From JAIYDJ01 sp031400505 (lineage in GTDB: Bacteria; Pseudomonadota; Alphaproteobacteria; Rhodobacterales; Rhodobacteraceae), in contig JANNPZ010000086.1 in the NCBI GenBank assembly GCA_031400505.1, forward strand, positions 8,511 to 72,510: a stretch of 64,000 bases of DNA, written 5' to 3'. This document shows positions 8,331 through 16,461 of this stretch, piece by piece. The notes under the pieces are model-generated. The model did not search any database, was not told where the DNA came from, and saw only the letters and a program-made list of their open reading frames with translations. The stretch's first letter is position 1. Every line of letters starts with the position of its first letter. The position numbers and the translations under genes are program-made.

Positions 8331-8390
8331 GCCGGGGGTTTCACACCCCCGGACCCCCGTGGGATATTTGCGCCAAGATGAAAGCAGGTT
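8331..8390 (+). repeat. dispersed GGGATATTT repeat, copy 2
   Basis: CCGGGGGTTT-CACA-CCCCCGG forms a hairpin, followed by ACCCCCGTGGGATATTTG and the tail CGCCAAGATGAAAGCAGG. The tail ends in the ribosome binding site region of the protease gene. Same orientation as copy 1. Confidence 0.65.
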
Positions 8391-8397
8391 CAGATCC

Positions 8398-9216
8398 GTG
8401 AGAAATGTGATGCATGCGGTTGTTCTGGCGGTGTGCGTCTTGGCGGGCGTTCCGGTTGCGGCACAGGAAACTGCGCTGCGCGTGTTGCAGACCGGCGATG
8501 ATACGCGGGGCTGGGAAGCGGTCGGGCGGATCAACATGGGCGCGCGGGGGTTTTGTACGGGTGCCTTGATCGGCGAAGATCTGGTGCTGACCGCGGCGCA
8601 TTGTCTGTTCGACAAGGAGTCTGGGGCGCGGGTGATGGCGGGCGACATCGAGTTTCTGGCCGGTTGGCGCAATGGTCGTGCGATCGCATATCGTGGAGTT
8701 CGGCATGCCGTGGCACACCCGGACTATGTCTATGCCGGTGTGGACGGTCTTGACCGGGTTGCCTATGATATCGCCCTGTTGCAACTGGATCAGCCGATCC
8801 GGTTGCCGTCGGTCAAGCCGTTTGCCGTGGATACCCGCCCGCAGAACGGTGACGAAGTGGGCGTGGTGTCTTATGCGCAGGACAGGGCTGATGCGCCATC
8901 GGTTCAGGAGTTGTGCCATGTCCTTGGCCGGCAGCCTGGTGTTCTGGTCTTGTCCTGCATCGTTGATTTCGGGTCTTCTGGGGCACCGATTTTTGCGCAG
9001 CGCGACGGGCAGATGAAAGTCGTGTCGGTCGTGTCGGCAAAAGCCGTGGTCGACGGACGCGATGTGGCACTTGGCACGTCGCTGGCAGAGCCTCTGGTTG
9101 CGTTGCGGGCCGAACTGACCGCCAGACAGGGCGCTGTGCATGGCGGAGCCCCCAAGGTGCGAATTCTTTCGGGCGGAGGCGGTGGCGGCGCGAAATTCAT
9201 CAAACCCGCGCCCTGA
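8398..9216 (+). CDS. secreted trypsin-like serine protease (S1 family)
   Basis: Chymotrypsin-fold peptidase of about 272 residues. The N-terminus MRNVMHAVVLAVCVLAGVPVAAQ is a short Sec signal peptide. Catalytic residues are His68 in LTAAHC, Asp124 in YDIALLQL and Ser194 in FGSSGAPIF, the last a variant of the usual GDSGGP. Cys residues flank the active sites as in S1 enzymes. The C-terminus ends in a Gly run before AKFIKPAP. The GTG at 8398 is chosen because it gives a positively charged signal-peptide start and follows GCAGG; the ATG at 8410 is the alternative. Monocistronic, preceded by a dispersed repeat. Substrate unknown. Confidence 0.85.
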   Translation: MRNVMHAVVLAVCVLAGVPVAAQETALRVLQTGDDTRGWEAVGRINMGARGFCTGALIGEDLVLTAAHCLFDKESGARVMAGDIEFLAGWRNGRAIAYRGVRHAVAHPDYVYAGVDGLDRVAYDIALLQLDQPIRLPSVKPFAVDTRPQNGDEVGVVSYAQDRADAPSVQELCHVLGRQPGVLVLSCIVDFGSSGAPIFAQRDGQMKVVSVVSAKAVVDGRDVALGTSLAEPLVALRAELTARQGAVHGGAPKVRILSGGGGGGAKFIKPAP

Positions 9217-9224
9217 GCCGGGGT

Positions 9225-9255
9225 CTTGAAAGCAGGTTTCGCGCTTCCCAGATTT
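9225..9255 (+). promoter_or_regulatory. sigma-32 (RpoH) type heat-shock promoter of hsp20
   Basis: CTTGAAA at 9225-9231 matches the RpoH -35 consensus exactly. After 15 bases comes CCCAGATTT at 9247-9255, resembling the CCCCAT-N-T -10 element. The predicted transcript start is about 9262, leaving a roughly 80-base leader before the hsp20 ATG. Confidence 0.65.
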
Positions 9256-9322
9256 GCGATGCCCCCGGATGCCATGATGGGCCGGGGCACGGCAGCCTGG
9301 CCCCAAAGGGCGGGCAAACCCT

Positions 9323-9339
9323 ATCGCTTTTATGAGGAT
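9323..9339 (+). promoter_or_regulatory. ROSE-like RNA thermometer hairpin over the hsp20 Shine-Dalgarno
   Basis: In the transcript AUCGCU (9323-9328) can pair with AGGAU (9335-9339), leaving one G bulged and a six-base loop. This is the ROSE signature: UYGCU opposite the AGGA of the ribosome binding site with a bulged G. The start codon follows at 9344. An upstream GC-rich stem (GCCCCCGG near 9261 with CCGGGGC near 9290) resembles the stabilising hairpins of ROSE leaders. Seen by eye; not folded by program. Confidence 0.6.
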
Positions 9340-9343
9340 GACC

Positions 9344-9805
9344 ATGCGCAGCTATGATTTCACCCCGCTTTACCGGGCCACTGTCGGCTTTGACCGTGTC
9401 GCCGATCTGATGGACCGGGTGTTGACCACCGAGGTCGCACAACCGAGCTATCCGCCCTACAACATTGAAAAGCTTGAGGGCGACGCCTATCGCATTTCGA
9501 TCGCTGTGGCGGGCTTTACGCCGCAGGAATTGTCGGTAGAGGTCAAGGACGGCGCTTTGCACATTTCGGCCCGCAAGGCCCCCGAGGATGGGTCCAAGAC
9601 TTATCTGCATCGCGGTATCGCCACGCGCGCCTTCGAGCGGCGCTTTGCCTTGGCCGACCATGTGCGCGTCACCGGGGCCGAGCATGCGAACGGTATGCTG
9701 AACATCGATCTGATGCGCGAGACGCCCGAGGCGCTGAAGCCGCGCCGGATCGAGATCGGCCGCGCTGCCGATGTCGAGGTGAAGGCCGTCGCACATCAGG
9801 CCTGA
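9344..9805 (+). CDS. small heat-shock protein, Hsp20/IbpA family
   Basis: ATP-independent holdase chaperone of 153 residues. MRSYDFTPLYRATVGFDRVADLMDR is the IbpA-type N-terminus, followed by the alpha-crystallin domain (about residues 38-130) with YNIEKLEGDAYRISIAVAGF and the conserved AHANGMLNIDL-like end (EHANGMLNIDL). The C-terminal I-x-I anchor is RIEIG. Two ATGs upstream in frame (9332, 9338) are rejected because GAGGAT at 9334-9339 is correctly placed for 9344 and IbpA proteins begin MR-x-(F/Y)D. It is preceded by a sigma-32-like promoter and a ROSE-like hairpin, so heat should act at both transcription and translation. Confidence 0.93.
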   Translation: MRSYDFTPLYRATVGFDRVADLMDRVLTTEVAQPSYPPYNIEKLEGDAYRISIAVAGFTPQELSVEVKDGALHISARKAPEDGSKTYLHRGIATRAFERRFALADHVRVTGAEHANGMLNIDLMRETPEALKPRRIEIGRAADVEVKAVAHQA

Positions 9806-9819
9806 GACAGCTTTGGATG

Positions 9820-11010
9820 TCAGATCGCGGGGCGCGCCGGCATGGCGCGCCCTTTGTGCTGTGCAAGCTGGCGCAGACTGATCAGCGCGACCAACGCCCA
9901 AATCGCCAAGGTCAACGCCAATGCGAGCACGGCCCGCGCCCCGAATTTGGTCAGCAACAGGCCAAACACCGGGGCTGCGGTTGCAAAGGCCAGATTCATC
10001 GGCAAAGCCAGCCTTGCCGCCAGTCCGGCATAGGCAGCCGGGTCGAAGAGTTCCAGCGGCAGCGTGGCGCGTGCCACGCTCATCGATCCGCTGGCAGCCC
10101 CGAACAGAATCACGAAGACCCAAGCGGCGGCCGGGGTCGCGGTGAACAGGATGGCCAGTGACAGGCACAGCCCCGCTGTGGCCCAAACGGCGGTCACGGT
10201 GGCGGGTGCTGCGCGGGCGAACAGGAACTCTGCCGCGCGGGCGGCCACGCTTGCCACGCCCGTGATCGCAGCGGCAGCCACAGCCTGTGCAAGGGTCAGC
10301 CCGCAGGCCTGCAGCAGTTCGACCACCACGATCGCAAAGCCCCAGGTGACAAAGCCGATCAGCGACACCGCGACGGCGAGTTTGCGAAACAGGCGGCGGT
10401 CGGGCTGGTCTGCGGTGCCCTGTAGGGTCGCGGCGCGCGGTGCGGGACGGCCGGCCTGCGCGTTGACCCACAGGTGCAAAGGCGTGCAGAGGCCAAGGTG
10501 CAGGGCGGCAAATACCCAAAGTGTGCCGCGCCAGCCGAAAGCCTCAAGCAGCAGCGCGGTGATGGGCAGCCCGATGCTGCCTGCAAGTCCGGTGATCAGC
10601 ATCATCCCCGAAATCATCCGTTTGGCATCGGCCCCCAGAACCTGCACCAGCATCGAATTCGCCGCCGTGGTCAGCATCGCAGCCCCTGCCACGCCCACCA
10701 GAACCCAGCCCGCCGCATAGCTGACAAGGCCCGTCGCCATCGCCAGGACCGCAAAACCAACCGCCGCAAAGGCCGAACCCGCGATCAGCATCGGCCCCGC
10801 GCCCAACCGTTCAAACGGCTTGGCCATGGCGCGCGAGGCAACCGCCAGCGTCGCCAGAAACAGGCTGGACCCGGCAAGTGTCACCGGCAGGCCAAGCCCC
10901 AGATCGACCGAGATCGGCTGCGCAAGCAGTGCCAGCGCGTAGAAGGCGGTCGCCCAGCCGATCACTTGTGTGACCGACAGGGCAAGGACAAGGCGCAGGC
11001 CTTGCGTCAT
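9820..11010 (-). CDS. MFS transporter
   Basis: Major facilitator of 396 residues with about 12 hydrophobic helices. The N-terminus QGLRLVLALSVTQVIGWATAFYALALLAQPI and the following PVTLAGSSLFLATLAVASRAMAKPFERLGAGPML hold the first helices and the conserved loop 2-3 region. Helices continue through GIMMLITGLAGSIGLPITALLLEAFGWRGTLWV-like segments, a central cytoplasmic loop (about 195-215, rich in Arg and Pro) separates the two halves, and the C-half repeats the pattern. Substrate not predictable. The stop of the coupled VWA gene (11007) and this ATG (11010) overlap by 4 bases, so the sigma-VWA-MFS genes may be one transcript. Confidence 0.88.
   Translation of the reverse strand: MTQGLRLVLALSVTQVIGWATAFYALALLAQPISVDLGLGLPVTLAGSSLFLATLAVASRAMAKPFERLGAGPMLIAGSAFAAVGFAVLAMATGLVSYAAGWVLVGVAGAAMLTTAANSMLVQVLGADAKRMISGMMLITGLAGSIGLPITALLLEAFGWRGTLWVFAALHLGLCTPLHLWVNAQAGRPAPRAATLQGTADQPDRRLFRKLAVAVSLIGFVTWGFAIVVVELLQACGLTLAQAVAAAAITGVASVAARAAEFLFARAAPATVTAVWATAGLCLSLAILFTATPAAAWVFVILFGAASGSMSVARATLPLELFDPAAYAGLAARLALPMNLAFATAAPVFGLLLTKFGARAVLALALTLAIWALVALISLRQLAQHKGRAMPARPAI
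9830..9852 (+). terminator. possible terminator hairpin after hsp20
   Basis: GGGCGCGCC (9830-9838) and GGCGCGCCC (9844-9852) form a perfect 9-bp stem with loop GGCAT and are followed by TTTG. It lies inside the last codons of the convergent MFS gene. The T-run is short, so termination would be partial. Confidence 0.4.
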
Positions 11011-13031
11011 GGTTCCGAAAGGCTTTGCGCAAGCCGCATCAGGGTGATGGCCTCTGCGCGGTAACCGAACGGGTCCTCGCCCCGGTTGGCGGTCGCCAGT
11101 GCTATCGCCTGATCCCAGCCCCAGTTTTCAAGGTAGACCGAATTTTGCAGCAATTGCCCGAAGCCTGCGATGGCGGCGGCGAACCGGGCATCTGCGCCGG
11201 CTGGGGATTCGATGATCGGGGTTTCGGTCAGTATCGAAGTGTCGCGGCCCGGCGCTTTGTAGCGCAGGCGCAGAAAGCCAAGTTCGGGGCCGTCTGAAGG
11301 GCCGGCTGCAGGGGCGGTCACGGTGTCGGTTGCAGGGCCGTAACGCAGGGGGGGATTGCGCAATGCTGCACTGCCGGGGGGGGTGATTTCGTAGATCGCA
11401 GTCACTTGATGTCCTGCGCCAATCTCGCCCGCGTCGATTCTGTCATTGTTGAAATCCTCGCGGGCCAACATGCGGGTCTCATAGCCGATCAGGCGGTACT
11501 CGCCAACCTGTTCCGGGTTCCATTCGATCTGGAGTTTCACATCGTTCGCGATGGGGAAGAGGGCACCGGTCAGTTGATCGACAAGGGATTTTTGCGCTTC
11601 GGCCAACGTGTCGATATAGACGGCTGTCCCATTGCCGTTCTGCGACAGCGCCTGCATCGTCGCATCATCCAGATTGCCTCGTCCGAAGCCCAGAACCGAC
11701 AGATATGCGATGTCGCGGTTCTTGGCGACATAGGCTGCCAAACCTTCGGGGTCGCTGACGCCCAGGTTGAAGTCGCCGTCGGTTGCCAAAAGGATGCGAC
11801 TCAACTCGCCATCTTCGGTCATGGATTTGGCGATTTGGTAGGCCAGGGTCAGGCCTTCGGCCCCTGCCGTCCCGCCGCCTGCGACGAGATTGTCGAGAGC
11901 GGCCAGAATCTTGGCGCTGTCACGGCTGGGTGTGGGGGGCAGAACTTCGCCGGCCGATCCGGCATAGGCGACAATGGCGATCTGATCCTCGGGGCGAAGC
12001 TGGCCAAGCAGCAGGCGAAGCGACTGCTTTAGCAGCGGCAGCTTGTTGGGCTCGTCCATCGACCCCGAAGTGTCGATCAGGAAGACCAGGTTCAGGGCCG
12101 GGCGATCTGCGATACTGGGCAGGCGACCCTGCAAGGCGATATGAACCAGTTTCGTGGCGGGATTCCAGGGGGTTGTCAGGGTGGTCAGAGTTGCGCGGAA
12201 CGGGTCGGTTTCAGGAGCAGGAGCAGGATAGGAATAGGGAAAATAGTTCACCATTTCTTCGATCCGAACCGCAGCAAGGTCGGGCAGTTGACCTGCGTTC
12301 AACGATGAGCGGATGACGGCGTAGGATGCGGTATCGACGTCGATCGAGAAGGTCGAGACGGGTGCCTCGGCAGTGATCTTGACCGGGTTCGGGTCGGCTT
12401 CCGGATAGGCTTCGGTGTCGGGGTTTGGGGGGGCGGCATAGGCAAGGTCTTGTTCTGCATCGGCAACCATCTGGGATGCTGCCACTGCCGTTGTCATTGC
12501 GCCCTCGTCCACCTGGTGCGGCATCGCGGGGGCGGGGGCGGGGGGTGTGGCGGGGGGTGTGGCGGTGGCTTCTTTGCTGCGGGTCAGCATGTTCGCTTCG
12601 GCCTCGGTCGGGGCTGCAGTCGGGGTTGCTGGAACGGCCACGGGTGCTGCCTCTGCCAGTTGCGGGACGCCGGGCGTCACCGTGCGCGTTTCTTCTTGCG
12701 TGACAGGGACTGTTTTGGGGGCTGCGTCAGGCAGGGCGATCTGCATCGGGGACCGGGTCAGAGGCGGGACGACAACCATCGCCAGCGTCAGTGCCGCGAC
12801 AGAGGTGGTGGTGGCCAGTATCGGCCGCAAAGTGAGGAATTTCAGCATGTTGCGTGCTCCATTCAGGAACCCGGTGCGGGTGGGTTCGGGAATAGGACGC
12901 GCCGTTGCGGGCGATCCTTGGAGGGCGTCAAAGTTTTTCATGGCCAATGCAATGGCGTCGGCTTTGGCGCTCGCATCGGGGGCGGGCAGACTGCGCAAGG
13001 CGTCCGCTAGGTTCTTGAAATCATCCGTCAT
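11007..13031 (-). CDS. membrane-anchored von Willebrand factor A protein (YfbK-like, DUF3520)
   Basis: A 674-residue protein. Residues 1-60 are a soluble head (TDDFKNLADALRSLPAPD...), a single membrane helix lies near 66-88 (LRPILATTTSVAALTLAMVVV), and a Pro/Ala/Thr-rich linker follows (95-200). The YfbK-like block is VSTFSIDVDTASYAVIRSSLN with IEEMVNYFPY. The VWA domain has MIDAS motif FLIDTSGSM near residue 317 and TDGDFNLG. The C-terminal DUF3520 region holds FGQLLQ and the ending ITLMRLAQSL. The start at 13031 has GGAGG and overlaps the sigma-factor stop (ATGA), so translation is coupled. The cytosolic head followed by one helix is the topology of an anti-sigma factor, which makes a regulatory role likely but unproven. 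Confidence 0.88.
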   Translation of the reverse strand: MTDDFKNLADALRSLPAPDASAKADAIALAMKNFDALQGSPATARPIPEPTRTGFLNGARNMLKFLTLRPILATTTSVAALTLAMVVVPPLTRSPMQIALPDAAPKTVPVTQEETRTVTPGVPQLAEAAPVAVPATPTAAPTEAEANMLTRSKEATATPPATPPAPAPAMPHQVDEGAMTTAVAASQMVADAEQDLAYAAPPNPDTEAYPEADPNPVKITAEAPVSTFSIDVDTASYAVIRSSLNAGQLPDLAAVRIEEMVNYFPYSYPAPAPETDPFRATLTTLTTPWNPATKLVHIALQGRLPSIADRPALNLVFLIDTSGSMDEPNKLPLLKQSLRLLLGQLRPEDQIAIVAYAGSAGEVLPPTPSRDSAKILAALDNLVAGGGTAGAEGLTLAYQIAKSMTEDGELSRILLATDGDFNLGVSDPEGLAAYVAKNRDIAYLSVLGFGRGNLDDATMQALSQNGNGTAVYIDTLAEAQKSLVDQLTGALFPIANDVKLQIEWNPEQVGEYRLIGYETRMLAREDFNNDRIDAGEIGAGHQVTAIYEITPPGSAALRNPPLRYGPATDTVTAPAAGPSDGPELGFLRLRYKAPGRDTSILTETPIIESPAGADARFAAAIAGFGQLLQNSVYLENWGWDQAIALATANRGEDPFGYRAEAITLMRLAQSLSEP

Positions 13032-13570
13032 TTTGCCTCCAGGGTCGCCAGGGCACGCAGGCGTTTCTTCACTTGCGCCATCCGCCAGGCGATCGTGCCT
13101 TCGGACAGGCCCAACACAACTGCGGCTTCGGCCTGCGTCATCTCTTCCCCCAACACCAGCGCAACAGTGTCGCGCAACTCGACAGGCAGTTGGCGCATGG
13201 TTTCCGCCAGCCAGTCCAGCGTCTGCCCTTGGGTCGCAATCTCGTCCTGGCGCGCGATTTCCCAGTCTCCCCAACCGCTTGCAGTCTTGCTTCGCACAGC
13301 ATTGCGTCGGCGCAGGTCATGGGCTGCGTTCATCACCACGCGGTAAAGCCAGGTGGTAAACCGCGCCTCGCCCCGCCAGCCGCGCAGTTTGGCGGGAAGA
13401 GCGGCACAGATGTCTTGCGCAAGGTCCTGCGCATCCGCCCGGTTTCCGCAAAGCCGGAAGGCGAGGGCGTAAACCCGGTCATAGTGCCGCGCCACCAGCG
13501 CTGCAAACGCAGGCCGGTCGCCGCTCGCTGCGGCTGAGGCAAGGGTTTCATCCGGCGTATCCATCAGCAT
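13028..13570 (-). CDS. ECF-type RNA polymerase sigma factor
   Basis: Extracytoplasmic-function sigma-70 family member of 180 residues. Region 2 is LVARHYDRVYALAFRLCGNRADAQDLAQDICAALPAKLRGW...RFTTWLYRVVMNAAHDLRRR (residues about 25-92). Region 4 is LDWLAETMRQLPVELRDTVALVLGEEMTQAEAAVVLGLSEGTIAWRMAQVKKRLRAL (about 118-172), a complete helix-turn-helix. There is no zinc-finger anti-sigma gene next to it; its 3' end overlaps the VWA membrane protein instead. Start choice among GTG 13573, ATG 13570 and ATG 13564 is open, as none has a strong ribosome binding site. Confidence 0.92.
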   Translation of the reverse strand: MLMDTPDETLASAAASGDRPAFAALVARHYDRVYALAFRLCGNRADAQDLAQDICAALPAKLRGWRGEARFTTWLYRVVMNAAHDLRRRNAVRSKTASGWGDWEIARQDEIATQGQTLDWLAETMRQLPVELRDTVALVLGEEMTQAEAAVVLGLSEGTIAWRMAQVKKRLRALATLEAK

Positions 13571-13573
13571 CAC

Positions 13574-14146
13574 GATAGGTCAGACGCGCGGGGCGGGGCA
13601 ATCCTTGGCACGGATCAGGGGTTTCTTTGTGCCCGTGCTTTTACCTCTGGGCTTGGCCGCCCAAGACAGGGTTTTCCGTCTGTCATGCGCCCTTTGCCCT
13701 AGATTGCGCGCCGGCAAAGGGATCGAAGGCCGAACGCCCCTCAGTCGGACACCTGCCGGTGACTTGGGGGGCTGGCCGGCGTGGTTCTGTGGATGGTGAT
13801 CCTTTCCGGATTTCTTGCTGAGCGACTGCTCTGGTTGCAACTGTTTGCCGGCACCATTTCAGTGCTCGAGGTCGCAGTTCACATTTTGGGCTAGGGGGTC
13901 TTTGGTGAATGGCAAAGCCTTGCGATCCTGATCGGTTGGCCCTGAACCTTGCAGGCGGTGCGGTGCTCGATCCCGCGCCTGTGCCATTGCGTGGCGAGGG
14001 GATTGTATTGCAAAGCAAATGCGCCTATGTGAACCGCGCGACGCTTTCTTCATCGACCTTCTGTTTCCTTACGGCGCAGTCTCGATCCAAGCAAACTGAG
14101 CCGGGCCACCGCAGTTCCGCGGGTGGCGAAACTAGGAGTAGACACG
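13574..14146. other. 573-base stretch without a confident gene
   Basis: Between the sigma-factor start and the cold-shock start. Several short frames exist on both strands, but none has a recognisable family, a ribosome binding site and sensible codon use together, apart from the decayed membrane frame at 13766-13942 listed separately. The right part (13950-14146) presumably carries the cold-shock promoter and 5' leader; no clean -35/-10 pair was identified. Confidence 0.5.
13766..13942 (+). pseudogene. decayed small membrane-protein frame with internal TAG
   Basis: One frame reads GLAGVVLWMVILSGFLAER, then LLWLQLFAGTISVLEVAVHILG, a TAG at 13892-13894, and continues in the same frame as GVFGEWQSLAILIGWP to a TGA at 13940-13942. 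The hydrophobic pattern and codon use look like real membrane-protein coding on both sides of the stop. Either it is a remnant of a roughly 60-80-residue membrane protein, or only the part before TAG (possible GTG start at 13781, 37 residues) is a true small protein. No family recognised. Confidence 0.3.
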
Positions 14147-14353
14147 ATGGCCAATGGCACCGTGAAATGGTTCAACGCAACCAAGGGTTTTGGGTTCATC
14201 GCGCCCGCAAACGGCAACCGTGATGTGTTCGTGCACATCTCGGCGCTGGAGCGTGCCGGGATCCGTCAGCTGAACGACGGTCAGGCCGTGACGTTCGACA
14301 TCGAATCTGGTCGTGACGGCCGCGAGTCGGCGACGAACCTCGCACTGGCATAG
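14147..14353 (+). CDS. CspA-family cold-shock protein
   Basis: A 68-residue single cold-shock domain that binds single-stranded RNA and DNA and acts as an RNA chaperone. RNP1 is KGFGFI (residues about 13-18) and RNP2 is VFVHIS (about 28-33), both intact, and the start MANGTVKWFN is typical. AGGAG lies at the right distance before the ATG; a longer reading from 14123 is rejected. Followed 20 bases later by a strong intrinsic terminator, so it is monocistronic. Confidence 0.95.
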   Translation: MANGTVKWFNATKGFGFIAPANGNRDVFVHISALERAGIRQLNDGQAVTFDIESGRDGRESATNLALA

Positions 14354-14374
14354 TTCAGGGTAGATCTTTCGGAA

Positions 14375-14408
14375 ACGGGGGCTGCGCAAGCAGCCCCCGT
14401 TTTCTTTT
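14375..14408 (+). terminator. intrinsic terminator of the cold-shock gene
   Basis: ACGGGGGCTGC (14375-14385) pairs with GCAGCCCCCGT (14390-14400) around a GCAA tetraloop, followed by TTTCTTTT. An 11-bp GC-rich stem with a GNRA loop and a T-run is a textbook Rho-independent terminator. Confidence 0.92.
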
Positions 14409-14488
14409 GTGGGGCGGGCTCTTCCGCTTTTCCAGCGTCATCGCCTGCTCCTGCGCCGGATCTGCAATCGGGCATCCGGCCCCTGGCG

Positions 14489-14977
14489 TCAGGCAAACAG
14501 GCTGTCAAAGACCGCAAACGCGCCATTGCGGGTGGCAAGCAGGCGCAGATCTCCGGTTGCGCGCGCATATGCCAAGGTGGCGCGGTAGGTTTGTTGCCCA
14601 AACGAGCCGTCAATCGCACCTCTGTAAAAGCCGCGTCGGGCCAGCTGGCGCTGGATAGCTTGACGTTCGTTGTAGGAATAGCTGTTGAAGGCCTGTGCCG
14701 AGGACGTGCTGTAGATGTCGGTCGGTGGGTGTGCGGGCTGATAGTACACCGGGGCCCTGCCGTGTTCGGGTACGGCATAGATGACATTTGGTTTCGGGTT
14801 GTTGTTCTTGTTAATCTCTTTGATCACGGCGGTCACGGCGAGGGTGCCAAGAACACCTTTGAGAACATCCTGTTCGCGCTGTCCCCAGGCAAGCGCCGGA
14901 GAGGCAGGAATGGCAACAGAAATCGCCAGCAGCGCGGCGATGGCAGTGGATTTCGTGGATTTGACACAGGGCAGCAT
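14489..14977 (-). CDS. exported peptidoglycan-binding domain protein
   Basis: A 162-residue protein with a Sec signal peptide (residues 1-27, positively charged start, hydrophobic AIAALLAISVAI, cleavage after SPALA). A low-complexity middle rich in Asn, Pro and Tyr follows, then a C-terminal PG_binding_1-like motif, YNERQAIQRQLARRGFYRGAIDGSFG. It probably sits in the periplasm in contact with the murein. The ATG at 14977 is chosen because AAGGAA is at the right distance and it yields the signal peptide directly; frames further upstream add an unlikely 33 residues. No catalytic domain is attached. Confidence 0.82.
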   Translation of the reverse strand: MLPCVKSTKSTAIAALLAISVAIPASPALAWGQREQDVLKGVLGTLAVTAVIKEINKNNNPKPNVIYAVPEHGRAPVYYQPAHPPTDIYSTSSAQAFNSYSYNERQAIQRQLARRGFYRGAIDGSFGQQTYRATLAYARATGDLRLLATRNGAFAVFDSLFA

Positions 14978-15118
14978 GTCGGGTTCCTTTGTGATGGCTG
15001 AATTGCCTGAACCCAAATGAAGCCAACCTGCTGCGCTAAGCAAAGTCAGGCAAGTGATATCGCATATCAACGACAATCATCGCCATGACCCGGGCGCGTA
15101 AGGCATTGAAAAGCCTTG

Positions 15119-16393
15119 TCAGGCCTTGCCAACCAGAACCTTGTCGATGCGGCGGTCGTCGAGGTCGATCACTTCGAATCGATAGCCTCCGGCCGTCACA
15201 TGTTCGCCCAGACTCGGCAGGCGGCGCATCTGGTTCAACACCAGACCCGCAACCGTTTCATAGTCCCCGGCCATGTCCAACGGCAGGTTCAGCTTCTCGC
15301 AGAACTCGTCCGCCGGCATCCAGCCCGCTACCAGCCAGCTGCCATCGGCGCGCTGCACCATCGCGGGTTCGTTCGATTGCGCTTCGGCAAAGGTGCCGGT
15401 GATCGCCTCAAGGATATCGCCGGTGGTGATGATGCCTTCGAAATGACCGTATTCGTCATAAACCAGCGCCATGTGGTTGGTAGACGAGCGCAGGATTTCG
15501 ATCACGTCCAGCGCATCGGTCATGTCCGACACCACGGGCACCTCGCGCATCAGTTTGGCCACGTCGAGGGGTTGGTTGGTGGTCACTGCGGCGAAGGCAT
15601 CGGTGACATAAAGGACGCCGACGACCTCTTCGGTTTCCGGGTTGCGCACTGGCAGGCGCGGACGACCGGACTTGCGGATCGCGTCCAGCGTCTCGCGGGG
15701 CGTGGCCCCGAGGTCGATGGTTTCCACATCACGACGCGGTGTCATCAGCGCGCGGGCAGAGCGGTCGGCCAGGCGCATCACACCCGTCAGCATTTCCTGT
15801 TCTTCGTCTTCGATGACGCCTTCGAACCGCGCCTCGGCCAGGATGGTGCGGACCTCTTCCTCGGTCACCCGGTTGGTGTTTTCCTTTGAAACACCAAGCA
15901 GCGCCAGAACAAGCTGGCCGGATCTGTCCAGAAGCCAGATCACCGGCGAGGTCACCCGCGCCACCACCGCCATGATCGGTGCTGCCATCATCGCCACACC
16001 TTCGGGGTCTTTCAAAGCGATCTGTTTTGGCACCAGTTCGCCCACGATCAGCGAAAGGTAAGTCAGGATGACGACGACCGAGCCCACACCCAAGGTTTGC
16101 GCCCAGTCCGGATCGACCCCCATGGCGAGCAGTCCGTTGGCCAATCTGCCCCCCAGCGTCGCGCCCGAGATCGCGCCGGACAGCACACCGACCAAGGTGA
16201 TGCCGATCTGGACCGATGACAGAAAGCGGCCCGGGTCGGCCGCCAGCGTGATCGCAATCGCCGCGCGTTTGTTGCCCGCCTCTGCCAGCGGCTTCAGCCT
16301 GGCAGGACGTGACGACACGATTGCCAGTTCCGACATCGCAAGCGCGCCGTTGAACAGGATCAGGACGGCGACAATCAGAATTTCAAGGAGCAA
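15119..16393 (-). CDS. CNNM/CorC-type membrane protein (hemolysin-family)
   Basis: A 424-residue protein with the layout of the CNNM/CorC/YtfL family. DUF21 membrane domain (about 1-190) includes SELAIVSSRPARLKPLAEAGN and FLSSVQIGITLVGVLSGA, and LVPKQIALKDPEGVA. A CBS pair covers about 205-330 (LMTPRRDVETIDL, RLPVRNPETEEVVGVLYVTD, MALVYDEYGHFEGIITTGDILEAI). The C-terminal CorC_HlyC domain follows (GDYETVAGLVLNQMRRLPSLGE). The family is implicated in Mg2+/Co2+ homeostasis; the old hemolysin label has no support here. Single gene, convergent with nothing close; the PG-binding protein lies downstream on the same strand. Confidence 0.92.
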   Translation of the reverse strand: MLLEILIVAVLILFNGALAMSELAIVSSRPARLKPLAEAGNKRAAIAITLAADPGRFLSSVQIGITLVGVLSGAISGATLGGRLANGLLAMGVDPDWAQTLGVGSVVVILTYLSLIVGELVPKQIALKDPEGVAMMAAPIMAVVARVTSPVIWLLDRSGQLVLALLGVSKENTNRVTEEEVRTILAEARFEGVIEDEEQEMLTGVMRLADRSARALMTPRRDVETIDLGATPRETLDAIRKSGRPRLPVRNPETEEVVGVLYVTDAFAAVTTNQPLDVAKLMREVPVVSDMTDALDVIEILRSSTNHMALVYDEYGHFEGIITTGDILEAITGTFAEAQSNEPAMVQRADGSWLVAGWMPADEFCEKLNLPLDMAGDYETVAGLVLNQMRRLPSLGEHVTAGGYRFEVIDLDDRRIDKVLVGKA

Positions 16394-16461
16394 GGGAAGC
16401 CGGCGCGTTGTTTCGGATGACTTTGTCTAAGCCATAGCCAAGGGGGTCGCAACCGCGCCGG

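Noticed and set aside
14281..14787. A 168-codon minus-strand frame across the cold-shock terminator
   Set aside because: It crosses a strong intrinsic terminator and the end of the cold-shock gene; composition is that of an antisense shadow.
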